From positions 248,001 to 312,000 of the forward strand of contig JAJFIA010000004.1 in the NCBI GenBank assembly GCA_021775255.1: a stretch of 64,000 nucleotides of DNA, written 5' to 3'. This stretch comes from Roseovarius sp. GTDB lineage: Bacteria; Pseudomonadota; Alphaproteobacteria; Rhodobacterales; Rhodobacteraceae. Each line of letters opens with the position of its first letter. The stretch's first letter is position 1. Position numbers and translations under genes: made by a program. Below the pieces are notes generated by a model. It ran no database searches. It was not told the origin of the DNA and saw only the letters and a program-made list of their open reading frames with translations. Positions 36,798-46,390 of the stretch are shown here, one piece after another.

Positions 36798-37742
36798 ATG
36801 TGGCAAGCGCACGAACCGGGCTATGATGTTGCTTCGGCAATATCACAGGGCGGTCGCGATTATCAGGAAGACACACTTGTAACCGACTTTCCACTTGGGT
36901 CGGATTCAGGCTTTGTAGTGCTTGCCGATGGTATGGGTGGACATGCAGCCGGGGATGTGGCCAGCAAAATTGTCGTGACCGAAGTGTTCAGCGAGCTTAA
37001 GTTCCAAAGTGAATCATTCGGCTATAGCGAAAACGATATACCTACACATCTGTTTGATGCTGCAAAATCAGCCAATGAATGCCTGTTGAGTGAAGTGAAC
37101 AGCAACCCTGAAACAATGGGCATGGGCTCAACTCTGGTCTCGGTTGTTATCCGTGAAAACCGCATGTTCTGGATTTCCATCGGCGATTCCCCCCTATACA
37201 TTCTGCGGAACGGGAAATTGGAGCAGCTCAACGAAGACCATTCAATGGCCCCGCAAATTGATTTCATGGTGGAATCGGGCATGATTGATGCGGAACTTGG
37301 CAAAAACCACCCCGACAGGAATTGCCTGACCTCGGTGCTGATGGGGGAATCTGTAGCGAAAATTGATTGTCCGAAAGCACCATATGAATTAAAGGTCGGA
37401 GATATTATTCTTGTTTCCAGCGACGGGCTGCAATTTCTTGGGGATGAAAAAATTCAGGAGATCGTTGCAACCCATGCCAAAAAGCCCAGCAGCGAAATTT
37501 CTGCACATCTTCTTGAAGCGATCCGGAAACTTGATGATCCGGATCAGGACAATGTCTCATTTTCCGTGATCAAGGTGAATAATTTTGATATCACCAAGCC
37601 AATGATTGTGAGTAAACCGGAAAATCAGGGTCATTTGAAAGGCCATATCGGAACAACTGTGGCCAATTTGAATAAAGACCTGATAGAACCGATTACAGAT
37701 CGCGCAGCGGATGTTGACTTATGGTATCAAAGAAATCGGTAG
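36798..37742 (+). CDS. PP2C family Ser/Thr protein phosphatase
   Basis: A 314-residue metal-dependent phosphatase that would reverse the neighbouring kinase. Motifs: GGRDYQEDTLV (R and D), VLADGMGGHAAGDVAS (D44, metal ligands), GMGSTLVSVVI, FWISIGDSPLYILRNGKL, LVSSDGLQFLGDE and DQDNVSFSVI with the last metal aspartate. It is a soluble protein with a 55-residue tail beyond the catalytic core. It is the third gene of the kinase-FHA-phosphatase set and its last 22 bases overlap the next gene. Confidence 0.92.
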   Translation: MWQAHEPGYDVASAISQGGRDYQEDTLVTDFPLGSDSGFVVLADGMGGHAAGDVASKIVVTEVFSELKFQSESFGYSENDIPTHLFDAAKSANECLLSEVNSNPETMGMGSTLVSVVIRENRMFWISIGDSPLYILRNGKLEQLNEDHSMAPQIDFMVESGMIDAELGKNHPDRNCLTSVLMGESVAKIDCPKAPYELKVGDIILVSSDGLQFLGDEKIQEIVATHAKKPSSEISAHLLEAIRKLDDPDQDNVSFSVIKVNNFDITKPMIVSKPENQGHLKGHIGTTVANLNKDLIEPITDRAADVDLWYQRNR

Positions 37743-38977
37743 AAGATACGATAGCCCGGCTTGAACGGGCCATTGCATCAGGCGTTATGCCACCGGCGGC
37801 AAACAATCTGGCAGAGCGCATATCCAAGCGCCTGAAAAGCCCGGTTCGTCTTGCCATCATGGGGCCAAAGGGCGCTGGTAAATCCCAACTGCTGAATTTC
37901 CTTGCGGGCGACAAAGTGATCCCCGATGATGTTCGGCTGCCATCTGTATTGGTTGCCTGGGGCGAAACCAAAAAAGTTGATTGCACCTTGGCGGATGGCA
38001 AAATAAAATCTCTGGAAACATTTGATATTGATGAGATAAACCGCCTCAAGCCCGTTTTCATCCGGTTGAGGATGCCTTTGCCTGCGTTGAAAAAGATCAG
38101 CATTTTGGAAGTCGTGACTGGCACAAATGCTGCCGAACAGCAACGGGCGCTGGCATGGGCCGCCCGCTCCACTGATATTGCGCTTTGGTGCACTCAGGTT
38201 TTTTCAGAAACCGAAAGCGAATTATGGAACACCATACCAGGTGCGTTGCAGGAACATAGTTTCCTGATCATGACCAAAGCGGATCAGCATCAAGGAAAAG
38301 CCGCAAGAGAGAAACAACTGGCAGCGATAAAAAAAGCTGCGGAAGGAAGATTTAACAGCTTTTACCATATAGATACATTGCAAGCACTTGCGTCACGTCG
38401 CGAAAATGGCAAGGTCGATACGACCAAGCTTGCAAATAGCGGCGGGCAGGAATTGATTGCTGCCGTCCTGAATGCCGTTAACCAGGGAGTGCAAGCATCA
38501 TTGGACGGGGCTGTGATCTTATTCGCCCGCTATGACATCCCGATGACGGGCGTGCCGGCACCGGCACCGCAGGCACCTGCTCAGATCATCGAGGATGCCC
38601 CCCCCGAAGAGCCAACCGAACTGCTTGTCCCAAAAGATGCCCCTGCACCACAAGCGGATCTGGATGATTTCAACTCGGAGATTGTCGCCTATCTTACAGA
38701 CCGGGTTCAGGAATTGAAGATCCAGCTCAGCAAGACGGATGCGCCCGATAGTGATATGGTCATGGCGCAGTGTTACGAGGATGTTGAATGGCTGGTCGAA
38801 CAATTAACGGAACGATCACGCGATAACCCCGATATTTTACACACGCTTGACGCCTGCCAGGATGCCGCCGATATGATGCTGCTTTTGCAACTTGAAAATC
38901 ATGATAGCGCCGTTGAGGATGCAGTTGTTTTATTACTACAGATCAAGCGCGATTTTGAACAAAAGCTGGCCGCCTGA
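37721..38977 (+). CDS. GTPase-like protein with a degenerate G3 motif
   Basis: A 418-residue protein. The Walker A loop is GPKGAGKS (48-55) and G4 is TKAD (185-188). Where G3 (D-x-x-G) is expected, around residues 128-135, the text is ILEVVTGTN, so the catalytic-switch aspartate is missing. Between G3 and G4 it shares IALWCTQVF...ETESELWNTIP with the protein encoded at 41355, showing that they are paralogues. The second half has a Pro/Ala linker (about residues 275-315) and a helical C-terminal domain. The ATG lies inside the phosphatase gene, indicating translational coupling. It may bind GTP without hydrolysing it (inference). Confidence 0.78.
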   Translation: MVSKKSVEDTIARLERAIASGVMPPAANNLAERISKRLKSPVRLAIMGPKGAGKSQLLNFLAGDKVIPDDVRLPSVLVAWGETKKVDCTLADGKIKSLETFDIDEINRLKPVFIRLRMPLPALKKISILEVVTGTNAAEQQRALAWAARSTDIALWCTQVFSETESELWNTIPGALQEHSFLIMTKADQHQGKAAREKQLAAIKKAAEGRFNSFYHIDTLQALASRRENGKVDTTKLANSGGQELIAAVLNAVNQGVQASLDGAVILFARYDIPMTGVPAPAPQAPAQIIEDAPPEEPTELLVPKDAPAPQADLDDFNSEIVAYLTDRVQELKIQLSKTDAPDSDMVMAQCYEDVEWLVEQLTERSRDNPDILHTLDACQDAADMMLLLQLENHDSAVEDAVVLLLQIKRDFEQKLAA

Positions 38978-39249
38978 TCATTGGCAAACCATTCCTGATA
39001 TGATATTTGACTGATTTCGTGTTAACCTGTTAGCAAGCCTTGCGGAATGTGGCATTTATTTGTCAGGTTTTTGTAAATTTCAGGGTAATTATTTACGTGA
39101 GTATTAAGAATAAAGCCGCTACTATCTGGATCACACCTCAAACTTTATGACTTCAATCAAAACCAAGACATTGGATGCAAACGGTTTGAGGAAAAAAATG
39201 GAGTGAGCGTTTTGTTTTTCCAATCGCAGAAATGCGCTAAACGCTTTAA
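38978..39249. other. AT-rich intergenic region with hairpin before the dynamin-like gene
   Basis: These 272 bases hold no credible gene. Near 39008 TTGACT begins a stretch that could include a promoter, though no convincing -10 partner is spaced correctly. Just before the next start codon, AGCGTTT (39206-39212) and AAACGCT (39239-39245) form a weak stem similar in its ends to the GCGTTTC repeat family. It is the largest gap in the cluster apart from the kinase leader, so the last two GTPase genes may have a separate promoter. Confidence 0.4.
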
Positions 39250-41358
39250 ATGAGTGAACAAATGAGTGAACAGCAGCCAATATCAGAGGATGAAGGCCTA
39301 AAGGTGTCTAATCAGACGCACCTATTGGCGATCGGCCTTGAGAGGCTGAGTAAATTCACCAGGCAGATGAAAGACTTTGAAGGCATTCTTGATAAAATAG
39401 CCGAGGTCGGGGATGATACAACCGCGCGGCAAACCGGCCTTATGAAGACAAGATTGCGTGCTGTTACCCCAAGCATCACGATGATTGGTCAGGTGAAATC
39501 CGGCAAAACCACGCTGACCAATGCCATGACGGGCCATCCTGATCTGTTGCCTGCGGATGTAAACCCGTGGACATCCGTGGTTACCTCTTTGCATATCAAT
39601 GCTGAGCTGGACGAGGATGCCCCCGTCGCCAGTTTTTCATTTTTCAACCATGATGAGTGGGATAAACTGGTTTCCACCGGCGGCCGCCTGGGGGAATTGG
39701 CACAACGCTCCGGCGCCGATGAAGAACTGGAAAAAGTGCGCGAACAGATTGCCACAATGCGCGAACAAACCCGCGAACGTCTGGGCCGCAATTTTGAACT
39801 GCTGTTGGGGCAAAGCCATGATTATGGTTATCTCAATGATGAACTGGTGCAGCGCTATGTCTGCCTGGGCGACAATTTCGATGATGACGAAGAAGATGAA
39901 AACGCCGACCCAAGCCAACAGGGGCGTTTTGCCGATATAACCAAATCCGCCAACCTGTTTTTTGACCGGCCTGAAATTCCCATGCCGATCTGTATCCGCG
40001 ATACGCCCGGCGTAAACGATACCTTCATGATGCGCGAGCAAATCACCATCAACTCCCTGCGTGACAGCCATATCTGCGTGGTGGTTTTATCGGCGCATCA
40101 GGCCCTGACAACCATGGATATGGCGCTGATCCGGCTGATCTCCAACGTGCGCTCGCGCGATGTGATCATCTTTGTGAACCGGATTGATGAGCTGGCCGAT
40201 CCCGCCGAACAGGTGCCCGAAATCCGCGAAAGCATCCTGCAAACCCTGAAAGATCATAACGGCCCTGCCGATCCGCAATTGGTATTTGGCAGCGCCTATT
40301 GGGCCAATATCGCCATGACAAACGAAGGCCTTGAACATCTGGTCAAGGAGAGCGCCGAGGCGATGCTGAACTGGGCGGAGGTTGCGCTTGAGGGTCAGGG
40401 AGAGCCTAATCCGGCCGAGATGGTCTGGCGGCTATCGGGTGTGCCTGAGCTTTATGATGCCATATCCGAGCGTATCATCGAAGGTGTCGGGCGCGACAAA
40501 CTGACCCATGCCGCCAAGCAGGCGATGAATATCGTGCAGGGGCTTCAGGCCACATCAAATGTGGTTCAACTGCGCCTTGACGGCAATACCGACATTGCTA
40601 TGAACAAAACCGATCTGGTTAGCCGACTTGATAAAATCGGGCCGGATTCTCAAACCGCGCTGGATGAAAAGCTTGGTCAGATCATGACCAATTTTGCCGA
40701 CCGGATTGATAGATCAAACGCGCAATTTCTTGACCGGGCCATCGAATCGCTGATGCAGCATCTGGAAAAACACGGGCATGATGAGGTCTGGCAATACAAT
40801 CCGAATGGGCTGCGGATGCTGTTGCGTTCCAGTTATCAGGTTCTCAATCGCAAATATAATACAATTTGCAGCGAGGTGTTTTCCCAGGCGGCACATGCTT
40901 TGGAACAGGCCTACAAAGAAGCGTTCAACGTACCTGTCGAAGGTTTTCTGATCGAGAAGCCAAATATTCCGCCATTTCCCGCGCCGGTCTCATTGGGGCA
41001 GACCATAGCCCTTGATCTGCAATCCACCTGGTGGAAAAGATGGTGGAAACGCAAACGTGGATATAGGGCATTTACCGGTGACTTCTATGATCTGATCAAA
41101 GCCGAAGTTGACCCTATCATCAATGAGATGAAGGGCCATCAGATGGAACTTATTCATGAGGCTGCCCGTAAGGTTTTGCACGATTTTGTAACGGAGCAAC
41201 GCAACATCCTGCTTGATGTCACCGAAAAATCAAGTGTCAGTGCAGGTGATCTGAACAATCTGTTTGGTATAAAAGCACAAAAAGAACGGGATAAGATACT
41301 GAACGATATTTTTTCTGAACTGGAGGTCCTGGCTCAATCGGGATTTGAAAGCGAATGA
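39250..41358 (+). CDS. Dynamin-like GTPase
   Basis: A 702-residue large GTPase of the bacterial dynamin type. G1 is GQVKSGKTT (from residue 80), followed by the typical VNPWTSVVTSLHI switch I segment; G3 is DTPG (251-254) and G4 is NRID (310-313). The rest is helical, as in dynamin stalks, with an unusual cluster WWKRWWKRKRG at about 594-604 that looks suited to membrane insertion or lipid binding. A tandem ATGAGTGAACA start region offers starts at 39250 and 39262; neither has a strong ribosome-binding site. The next gene overlaps its stop by four bases. Confidence 0.88.
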   Translation: MSEQMSEQQPISEDEGLKVSNQTHLLAIGLERLSKFTRQMKDFEGILDKIAEVGDDTTARQTGLMKTRLRAVTPSITMIGQVKSGKTTLTNAMTGHPDLLPADVNPWTSVVTSLHINAELDEDAPVASFSFFNHDEWDKLVSTGGRLGELAQRSGADEELEKVREQIATMREQTRERLGRNFELLLGQSHDYGYLNDELVQRYVCLGDNFDDDEEDENADPSQQGRFADITKSANLFFDRPEIPMPICIRDTPGVNDTFMMREQITINSLRDSHICVVVLSAHQALTTMDMALIRLISNVRSRDVIIFVNRIDELADPAEQVPEIRESILQTLKDHNGPADPQLVFGSAYWANIAMTNEGLEHLVKESAEAMLNWAEVALEGQGEPNPAEMVWRLSGVPELYDAISERIIEGVGRDKLTHAAKQAMNIVQGLQATSNVVQLRLDGNTDIAMNKTDLVSRLDKIGPDSQTALDEKLGQIMTNFADRIDRSNAQFLDRAIESLMQHLEKHGHDEVWQYNPNGLRMLLRSSYQVLNRKYNTICSEVFSQAAHALEQAYKEAFNVPVEGFLIEKPNIPPFPAPVSLGQTIALDLQSTWWKRWWKRKRGYRAFTGDFYDLIKAEVDPIINEMKGHQMELIHEAARKVLHDFVTEQRNILLDVTEKSSVSAGDLNNLFGIKAQKERDKILNDIFSELEVLAQSGFESE

Positions 41359-42152
41359 CAGAAATGGATCACACCGCACCCGCCAATAAAACCCCGGCAG
41401 AGCCCCGCAAACCGCGCATTGCCCTGATGGGAGAATTCAGCGCCGGCAAAAGCACGCTTTCCAATCTGCTGCTGGAAGATCGCGCCCTGCCGGAAAGGGT
41501 AACCGCTACACGCCTGTCACCGGTCTGGATCACATATGGCACCAAACCGGCTTACCGCGAAGATATTGATGGCTCGACCGAGGCGGTGACCTTAGATCAG
41601 ATTCAAGACATCCCGGTTTATGACACCCGGGCCATCCATGTATCCATGTCCTCCGAAATTCTGGGGATTTGTGATATTATTGACATGCCGGGTATTTCCG
41701 ATCCGAATATGTCGCCCGAGGTGTGGCAACGGGTATTGCCCGAGGTTGATGCAATATTATGGTGTACCCATGCAACGCAGGCCTGGCGGCAAAGCGAGGC
41801 AGCGGTCTGGGATACTATCCCGGATGAAATCCAGCAAAAATCCCTGCTTGTTGTCACCCGGTTTGACAAATTGAATACCGAGAACGACCGAAAGCGCGTG
41901 TTGCGCCGGATCAAGATGGAGACCAAAGGCACATTCCGCGGCATATTTCCCATCGCTTTGATCGAGGCATTGGCCTCAAGGAATGAGCCTGAAAAATGGC
42001 AATCATCCGGGGCGGCTGATTTCACCAATGAGCTGATTGACGTGATCTTTGAGATTGCTGATAAAACCGGTTTTGCCCTAAAACCCGCCCCGGAAAAAGT
42101 TACCGTTCGCCGGGTACGGGCCAAAAACGATCCAGCAATCCGCCCTGTATGA
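41355..42152 (+). CDS. Small dynamin-like GTPase
   Basis: A 265-residue GTPase. G1 is GEFSAGKS (26-33), the usual form in bacterial dynamin-like proteins, G3 is DMPG (110-113), and G4 is TRFD (168-171). It shares ILWCTHAT...SEAAVWDTIP with the protein encoded at 37721, but unlike it has an intact G3. There is little beyond the GTPase domain, so it may work as a partner of the 702-residue GTPase, as paired bacterial dynamins do. It starts in an ATGA overlap and its stop lies two bases from the convergent metK stop. Confidence 0.85.
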   Translation: MTEMDHTAPANKTPAEPRKPRIALMGEFSAGKSTLSNLLLEDRALPERVTATRLSPVWITYGTKPAYREDIDGSTEAVTLDQIQDIPVYDTRAIHVSMSSEILGICDIIDMPGISDPNMSPEVWQRVLPEVDAILWCTHATQAWRQSEAAVWDTIPDEIQQKSLLVVTRFDKLNTENDRKRVLRRIKMETKGTFRGIFPIALIEALASRNEPEKWQSSGAADFTNELIDVIFEIADKTGFALKPAPEKVTVRRVRAKNDPAIRPV

Positions 42153-42154
42153 TC

Positions 42155-43336
42155 TCAGACGGCCGCCTTCAGTTTCTCAACCAGATCAATTTTTTCCCAG
42201 CTAAAGCCGCCATCCGCTTCAGGTTCACGGCCAAAATGGCCGTAAGCCGCAGTGCGCTGGTAAATCGGCTTGTTCAGCTTAAGGTGCTCACGAATGCCGC
42301 GCGGGCTGAGATCCATGCAGGATGCAATCGCCTTTTCAATAGCCTCAGGGCTCACCTCGCCGGTGCCATGGGTATCGGCATAGATCGACAGGGGTTTGCT
42401 GACGCCAATGGCATAGCTGAGCTGAATGGTGCAGCGCTCACACATGCCGGCGGCCACAACATTCTTGGCCAGATAGCGCGCCGCATAGGCAGCTGAACGG
42501 TCAACCTTCGTCGGATCCTTGCCGGAAAACGCGCCGCCGCCATGGGGGGCTGCCCCGCCATAGGTATCCACGATGATCTTGCGCCCGGTCAGGCCCGCAT
42601 CGCCATCCGGCCCGCCGATCACGAATTTTCCGGTGGGGTTCACATGCCAATGGGTTGCCGCTGTAAGCCAGCCTTCGGGCAGAACCTCGGTAATATAGGG
42701 CTCAACAATATCGCGAATATCATCGCTGGTCAGATCCGCATCAAGATGCTGGGTACTGAGCACAACCGAGCTGACCCCAACCGGCCTGCCATTTTCATAA
42801 AGCACCGAAAGCTGACTTTTGGCATCGGGGCCAAGGGCAGGCTCGGCCCCGGATTTGCGCACCTCGGCCAGACGCCGCAAAATTGCGTGGCTGTATTGAA
42901 TGGGCGCGGGCATAAGCGCGTCTGTCTCGGTGGTGGCATAGCCAAACATGATGCCCTGATCGCCAGCACCCTCATCCTTGTTGTCAGCCGCATTAACACC
43001 TTGGGCGATATGCGCCGATTGCTCATGCAACAGGTTGGTGATCTCGCAGGTGTTCCAATGGAATTTCTCCTGCTCATAGCCGATATCCCTGATGCAATCG
43101 CGGGCGATCTGCTCGATCCGGCCCATATATTCATGCAGCTTATCCTGATCCGAAAGGCCGACTTCGCCACCGATCACAACCCGGTTGGTTGTGGCAAATG
43201 TCTCGGCCGCCACCCGCGCCTGCGGCTCTTCGCTCAGAAAGGCGTCAAGCACCGCGTCCGAGATGCGGTCACACACCTTGTCGGGATGCCCCTCTGAAAC
43301 GGATTCAGAGGTGAATGTATAGTTATTACGTGCCAT
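42155..43336 (-). CDS. metK: S-adenosylmethionine synthetase
   Basis: Makes S-adenosylmethionine from methionine and ATP. The 393-residue protein starts [20 protein letters not shown] with the ATP-site histidine; [16 protein letters not shown], the glycine loop [22 protein letters not shown] and a late AYGHFGR are family signatures. A start 11 codons upstream is in frame but lies inside the riboswitch; the ATG at 43336 has GGAG just upstream, which is the ribosome-binding site controlled by that riboswitch. Confidence 0.97.
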   Translation of the reverse strand: MARNNYTFTSESVSEGHPDKVCDRISDAVLDAFLSEEPQARVAAETFATTNRVVIGGEVGLSDQDKLHEYMGRIEQIARDCIRDIGYEQEKFHWNTCEITNLLHEQSAHIAQGVNAADNKDEGAGDQGIMFGYATTETDALMPAPIQYSHAILRRLAEVRKSGAEPALGPDAKSQLSVLYENGRPVGVSSVVLSTQHLDADLTSDDIRDIVEPYITEVLPEGWLTAATHWHVNPTGKFVIGGPDGDAGLTGRKIIVDTYGGAAPHGGGAFSGKDPTKVDRSAAYAARYLAKNVVAAGMCERCTIQLSYAIGVSKPLSIYADTHGTGEVSPEAIEKAIASCMDLSPRGIREHLKLNKPIYQRTAAYGHFGREPEADGGFSWEKIDLVEKLKAAV

Positions 43337-43345
43337 GTTTGATAT

Positions 43346-43390
43346 CGCTCCATTGATATATGCCGTCACGCCAGGAAGCCGTTGTGACAG
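43346..43390 (-). promoter_or_regulatory. SAM/SAH riboswitch in the metK leader
   Basis: On the minus strand GTCACAACGGCTTCCTGGCG is followed by TGAC, a short A/T-rich linker and AATGGAGCG, then the metK ATG ten bases on. GTCAC pairs with GTGAC, and the loop GGCTTCC can pair with GGAGC to form the pseudoknot that hides the ribosome-binding site. This matches, in sequence and position, the compact SAM/SAH riboswitch class known from Rhodobacterales metK leaders. High S-adenosylmethionine should shut off translation. Confidence 0.9.
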
Positions 43391-43424
43391 GTTTGCGAAG
43401 GGATAAATGCAAGCCCCGGCGGCG

Positions 43425-44948
43425 TCAATCTCTATCTGGCCTCGATGCGGTGCGGCCCGCGCCCGTTACCGCTGAGATAAACAGCAGGAAGGCCATTAAC
43501 GTCAAAATCGGCAGATCGCCAAACCGGGCAAAAAATGTCGGTGGTTTTGCTGGTGGCAGTGTCGCATCCTTCCAGCCCGCCTGCCCCAGCGGGATTTGCG
43601 CCGTGATCTGCCCGGTAGAATCAATCATCGCCGATATGCCGGTATTGGCGGCGCGGATCATTGGCAGGCCCTGCTCAACGCTGCGCAATCGCGCCTGCGC
43701 CAGATGCTGGTAAGGCCCGGATATCGTGCCAAACCACGCATCATTGGTGATCAGCATCATGAAATCGGGCCGCCCGGAAACTGCGCGGATATCGCGCGAG
43801 AAAATGCTTTCATAGCAAATCAGCGGTTGCGCCGTACCAACGCCCGCAACCTCGATCACCTGCCCCGCCGGGCCTGATGAAAAGCCATTGCCATCCCGCG
43901 ACGCCATGCCGCTGATCCCGATGCGTTTCAGCAAATCGCCAAACGGCACATATTCGCCAAACGGCACCAAGTGATTTTTGTCATAAATCTCGCCCACCTG
44001 CCCGGTTTGATCCACAAGAATCATGGAATTGAACAATCGTTCGTCTTTGGCCCGGACCACCCCCAGCGCCACGGGAACCCCGGCAGCAGCCATAGCTATG
44101 GCATCAAGCTCGGGCCGGGCATTACGCAATAAAGGGGTGATCGCCGCCTCGGGCCAGACAATCAGATCCGGGCGCGGGCCAGTGGCGGTAAATTCCAGCA
44201 TCCGGTCAAAAAATATCCTGGATCTTGTCGGATCCCATTTCTCACGCTGCGGCGCGTTGGGCTGAACCAGCCGCACGATCGGGGCATCCTGTGAAGCCAT
44301 CGGCGCCGGGTTGATGGCGCTGCCGGTGGCGTGCATCGCAGTAAGAGCCCCCAGCGCCAGCAGCGCAAAGATATTGTACCGGGTCAAAACCGCCCAAAGC
44401 GAAGCGGCGGCTGTGAGAACGAGGGCACTAAGGCCCAAGGATCCGGTAAATTTTGCCCATTGCAGCAATGGCGTATCAATCAGAACATGGCCAATCTGCG
44501 CCCATGGGAAGCCGGTGAAGATCGTGCCGCGTATTGCCTCCATCAGCACCAGCGCCGCCACCCAGGCGATGGCCCGCCCGCCCATCATCCTGGCCAGGCC
44601 AAAGCCCAAGCCCCAAAAGAGGGCAAAACCGGTGCTGACAAGGAAAATCACAAACGGCACCATCCAGCCATAGCGCGCCACATCCACCAAAAACGGCTCG
44701 ATCATCCAACTGAGCGCAACGGCAAAATATCCAACCCCGAATATCCAGCCCAGAAATGCCGCCCTGCGCCAGCTTTGCGCCAGACGGAACAGACCATAGA
44801 CCAGCGCCAGCGCCAGAATCGTCAGGGGCCACGCGCCAACAGGGGCCTGCCCCAGCGCGGCCACCAGCCCGGCAATCAGCGCCAGCAAAAGCTGTTTGCG
44901 TCGGGCAAGCCCGGCAACCCATTGGCTTAGCGCATTGTTTTGCTTCAA
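43425..44948 (-). CDS. lnt: Apolipoprotein N-acyltransferase
   Basis: Adds the third acyl chain to lipoproteins in the inner membrane. The 507-residue protein has an N-terminal block of about seven helices and a periplasmic nitrilase-like domain with the Glu-Lys-Cys triad: [12 protein letters not shown] (E), [16 protein letters not shown] (K) and PLICYESIF (C). A final helix ([16 protein letters not shown]) re-enters the membrane. Its start overlaps the stop of the preceding CBS-domain gene by four bases. Confidence 0.95.
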   Translation of the reverse strand: MKQNNALSQWVAGLARRKQLLLALIAGLVAALGQAPVGAWPLTILALALVYGLFRLAQSWRRAAFLGWIFGVGYFAVALSWMIEPFLVDVARYGWMVPFVIFLVSTGFALFWGLGFGLARMMGGRAIAWVAALVLMEAIRGTIFTGFPWAQIGHVLIDTPLLQWAKFTGSLGLSALVLTAAASLWAVLTRYNIFALLALGALTAMHATGSAINPAPMASQDAPIVRLVQPNAPQREKWDPTRSRIFFDRMLEFTATGPRPDLIVWPEAAITPLLRNARPELDAIAMAAAGVPVALGVVRAKDERLFNSMILVDQTGQVGEIYDKNHLVPFGEYVPFGDLLKRIGISGMASRDGNGFSSGPAGQVIEVAGVGTAQPLICYESIFSRDIRAVSGRPDFMMLITNDAWFGTISGPYQHLAQARLRSVEQGLPMIRAANTGISAMIDSTGQITAQIPLGQAGWKDATLPPAKPPTFFARFGDLPILTLMAFLLFISAVTGAGRTASRPDRD

Positions 44949-45829
44949 TCTGTTGCCCCCGGAAGGCGCACCCTGAGGCGCTTGATCCGGCGGGCGTCGG
45001 CCTCGATCACTTCAATGCTCACCCCGTCGGGATGCTCGATCACCTCGCCGCGCACCGGCACCCGGCCAAGCAGCATGAAAACAACGCCGCCCAGCGTATC
45101 CACTTCTTCCCCGTCAACATCCTCCGCATCGGTAAGCGACAGGCCGATTTCAGCCTCAAACTCATCCAGTGGCGCGCGTGCCTTCACCAGATAAACCCCA
45201 GGGCTTTCGCGGGTCCAGTAATGGCCTTCGTCAATGTCATGCTCGTCAGAAATTTCGCCCACCACCTGTTCAATCAGGTCTTCAATGGTGACAAGCCCGT
45301 CAACCCCGCCATATTCATCAATCACCAGCGCCATATGCTGCCGCTCGGCCTGCATTTTCTGCAGCAATACGCCAATCGGCATCGAGGGCGGCACAAACAA
45401 AAGCGGCCGCAATATCTTCTTCAGCGAAAACCGTTCGCCATTGCCGTTAAAGCCGTGTTTGAGGGCAAAATCCTTGAGATGCGCCAGCCCCACGGGCGTA
45501 TCCAGCGTATCCTTGTAGACCGGCAGGCGGGTAAGGCCGGTATCGCGGAAAACCTTTACCAGCTCATCCTTGCTGATGCTGACAGGCACCGAAACAATAT
45601 CAGCCTTGGGCGTGGATACATCCTCAACGGTCATATCCCTCAGATTGCCCAGCCCCGGGGCTGATTCCCCGGCCAGGCGCGCCTCATGTTCAGGCTCCGG
45701 TGTCGTGGTTTCACCGGGGGTCAAAACCGCCAGCATACGGCGGAAAAGCCCGCCCTGTTCCTCGTCATCCTCATCATTGGTCTGCGCGCATCGCGCCGCG
45801 TTAGAGGAGCCTTCTATACTGTCGTCCAT
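44945..45829 (-). CDS. CorC/HlyC family CBS-domain protein
   Basis: A 294-residue soluble protein: a pair of CBS domains ([40 protein letters not shown]) and a C-terminal CorC_HlyC transporter-associated domain ([33 protein letters not shown]). The DUF21 membrane domain found in longer relatives is absent. Such proteins are linked to Mg2+/Co2+ efflux and sit between ybeY and lnt in many proteobacteria, as here. Confidence 0.9.
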   Translation of the reverse strand: MDDSIEGSSNAARCAQTNDEDDEEQGGLFRRMLAVLTPGETTTPEPEHEARLAGESAPGLGNLRDMTVEDVSTPKADIVSVPVSISKDELVKVFRDTGLTRLPVYKDTLDTPVGLAHLKDFALKHGFNGNGERFSLKKILRPLLFVPPSMPIGVLLQKMQAERQHMALVIDEYGGVDGLVTIEDLIEQVVGEISDEHDIDEGHYWTRESPGVYLVKARAPLDEFEAEIGLSLTDAEDVDGEEVDTLGGVVFMLLGRVPVRGEVIEHPDGVSIEVIEADARRIKRLRVRLPGATD

Positions 45830-45867
45830 TGTCTCTTTCCGGTTTGGGGCATCCTGCCCTGGTGGTT

Positions 45868-46365
45868 TCAGGCCTCTATATGGTCAGGCAGGCCCAGTTT
45901 GCCAAGTATTTCTCGCTCATAAAGCAGCATCAAAGTGGCATCCTTATGACGGATGTGATCATAGCCCAACAAATGTAAAATCGCATGCACAATCAGATGA
46001 GTGACGTGATTTTTCAACGGTTTACCCGCCGCTGTTGCCTCACGCGCGCAGGTATCATAGGAAATCGCGATATCGCCCAGCTCGGGGCCCGCATCCGCGT
46101 TGGGCCGCAAGGGCATTTGCCCATCCCGCGCAGCCCCCCGCTCGGCCGAGGGCCATGAGAGCACATTCGTCGGCCCCGGCTTATCCCGAAAATCGGCGTT
46201 CAGCCCGGCAATGCGCGCATCATCACAGCCCAGAATGCTGATTTCAAACTCCTCTTGCCCAAGGTTTTGATGCTCCAGCGTGGCCATCGCGGCCTTTTGC
46301 GCCAGACCGGCCAGATCAACCGCATCCCAGCGGGCATCTTCGATCAGGGTTTCGGTTTGGGTCAT
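45868..46365 (-). CDS. ybeY: Endoribonuclease YbeY
   Basis: The 165-residue metalloenzyme needed for 16S rRNA 3'-end maturation and ribosome quality control. The zinc site LIVHAILHLLGYDHIRHKDA matches H-x3-H-x5-H. The upstream NADFRDKPGPTNVLSWPS is the second family signature. It follows the phoH-like gene by 25 bases. Confidence 0.96.
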   Translation of the reverse strand: MTQTETLIEDARWDAVDLAGLAQKAAMATLEHQNLGQEEFEISILGCDDARIAGLNADFRDKPGPTNVLSWPSAERGAARDGQMPLRPNADAGPELGDIAISYDTCAREATAAGKPLKNHVTHLIVHAILHLLGYDHIRHKDATLMLLYEREILGKLGLPDHIEA

Positions 46366-46390
46366 GAATTGTCCCTGGCAGGCTCAGCTT

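Noticed and set aside
31501..42152. Type VI secretion system
   Set aside because: Kinase, phosphatase and FHA proteins suggested it, but no tss sheath, Hcp, VgrG, baseplate or ClpV gene is in the window.
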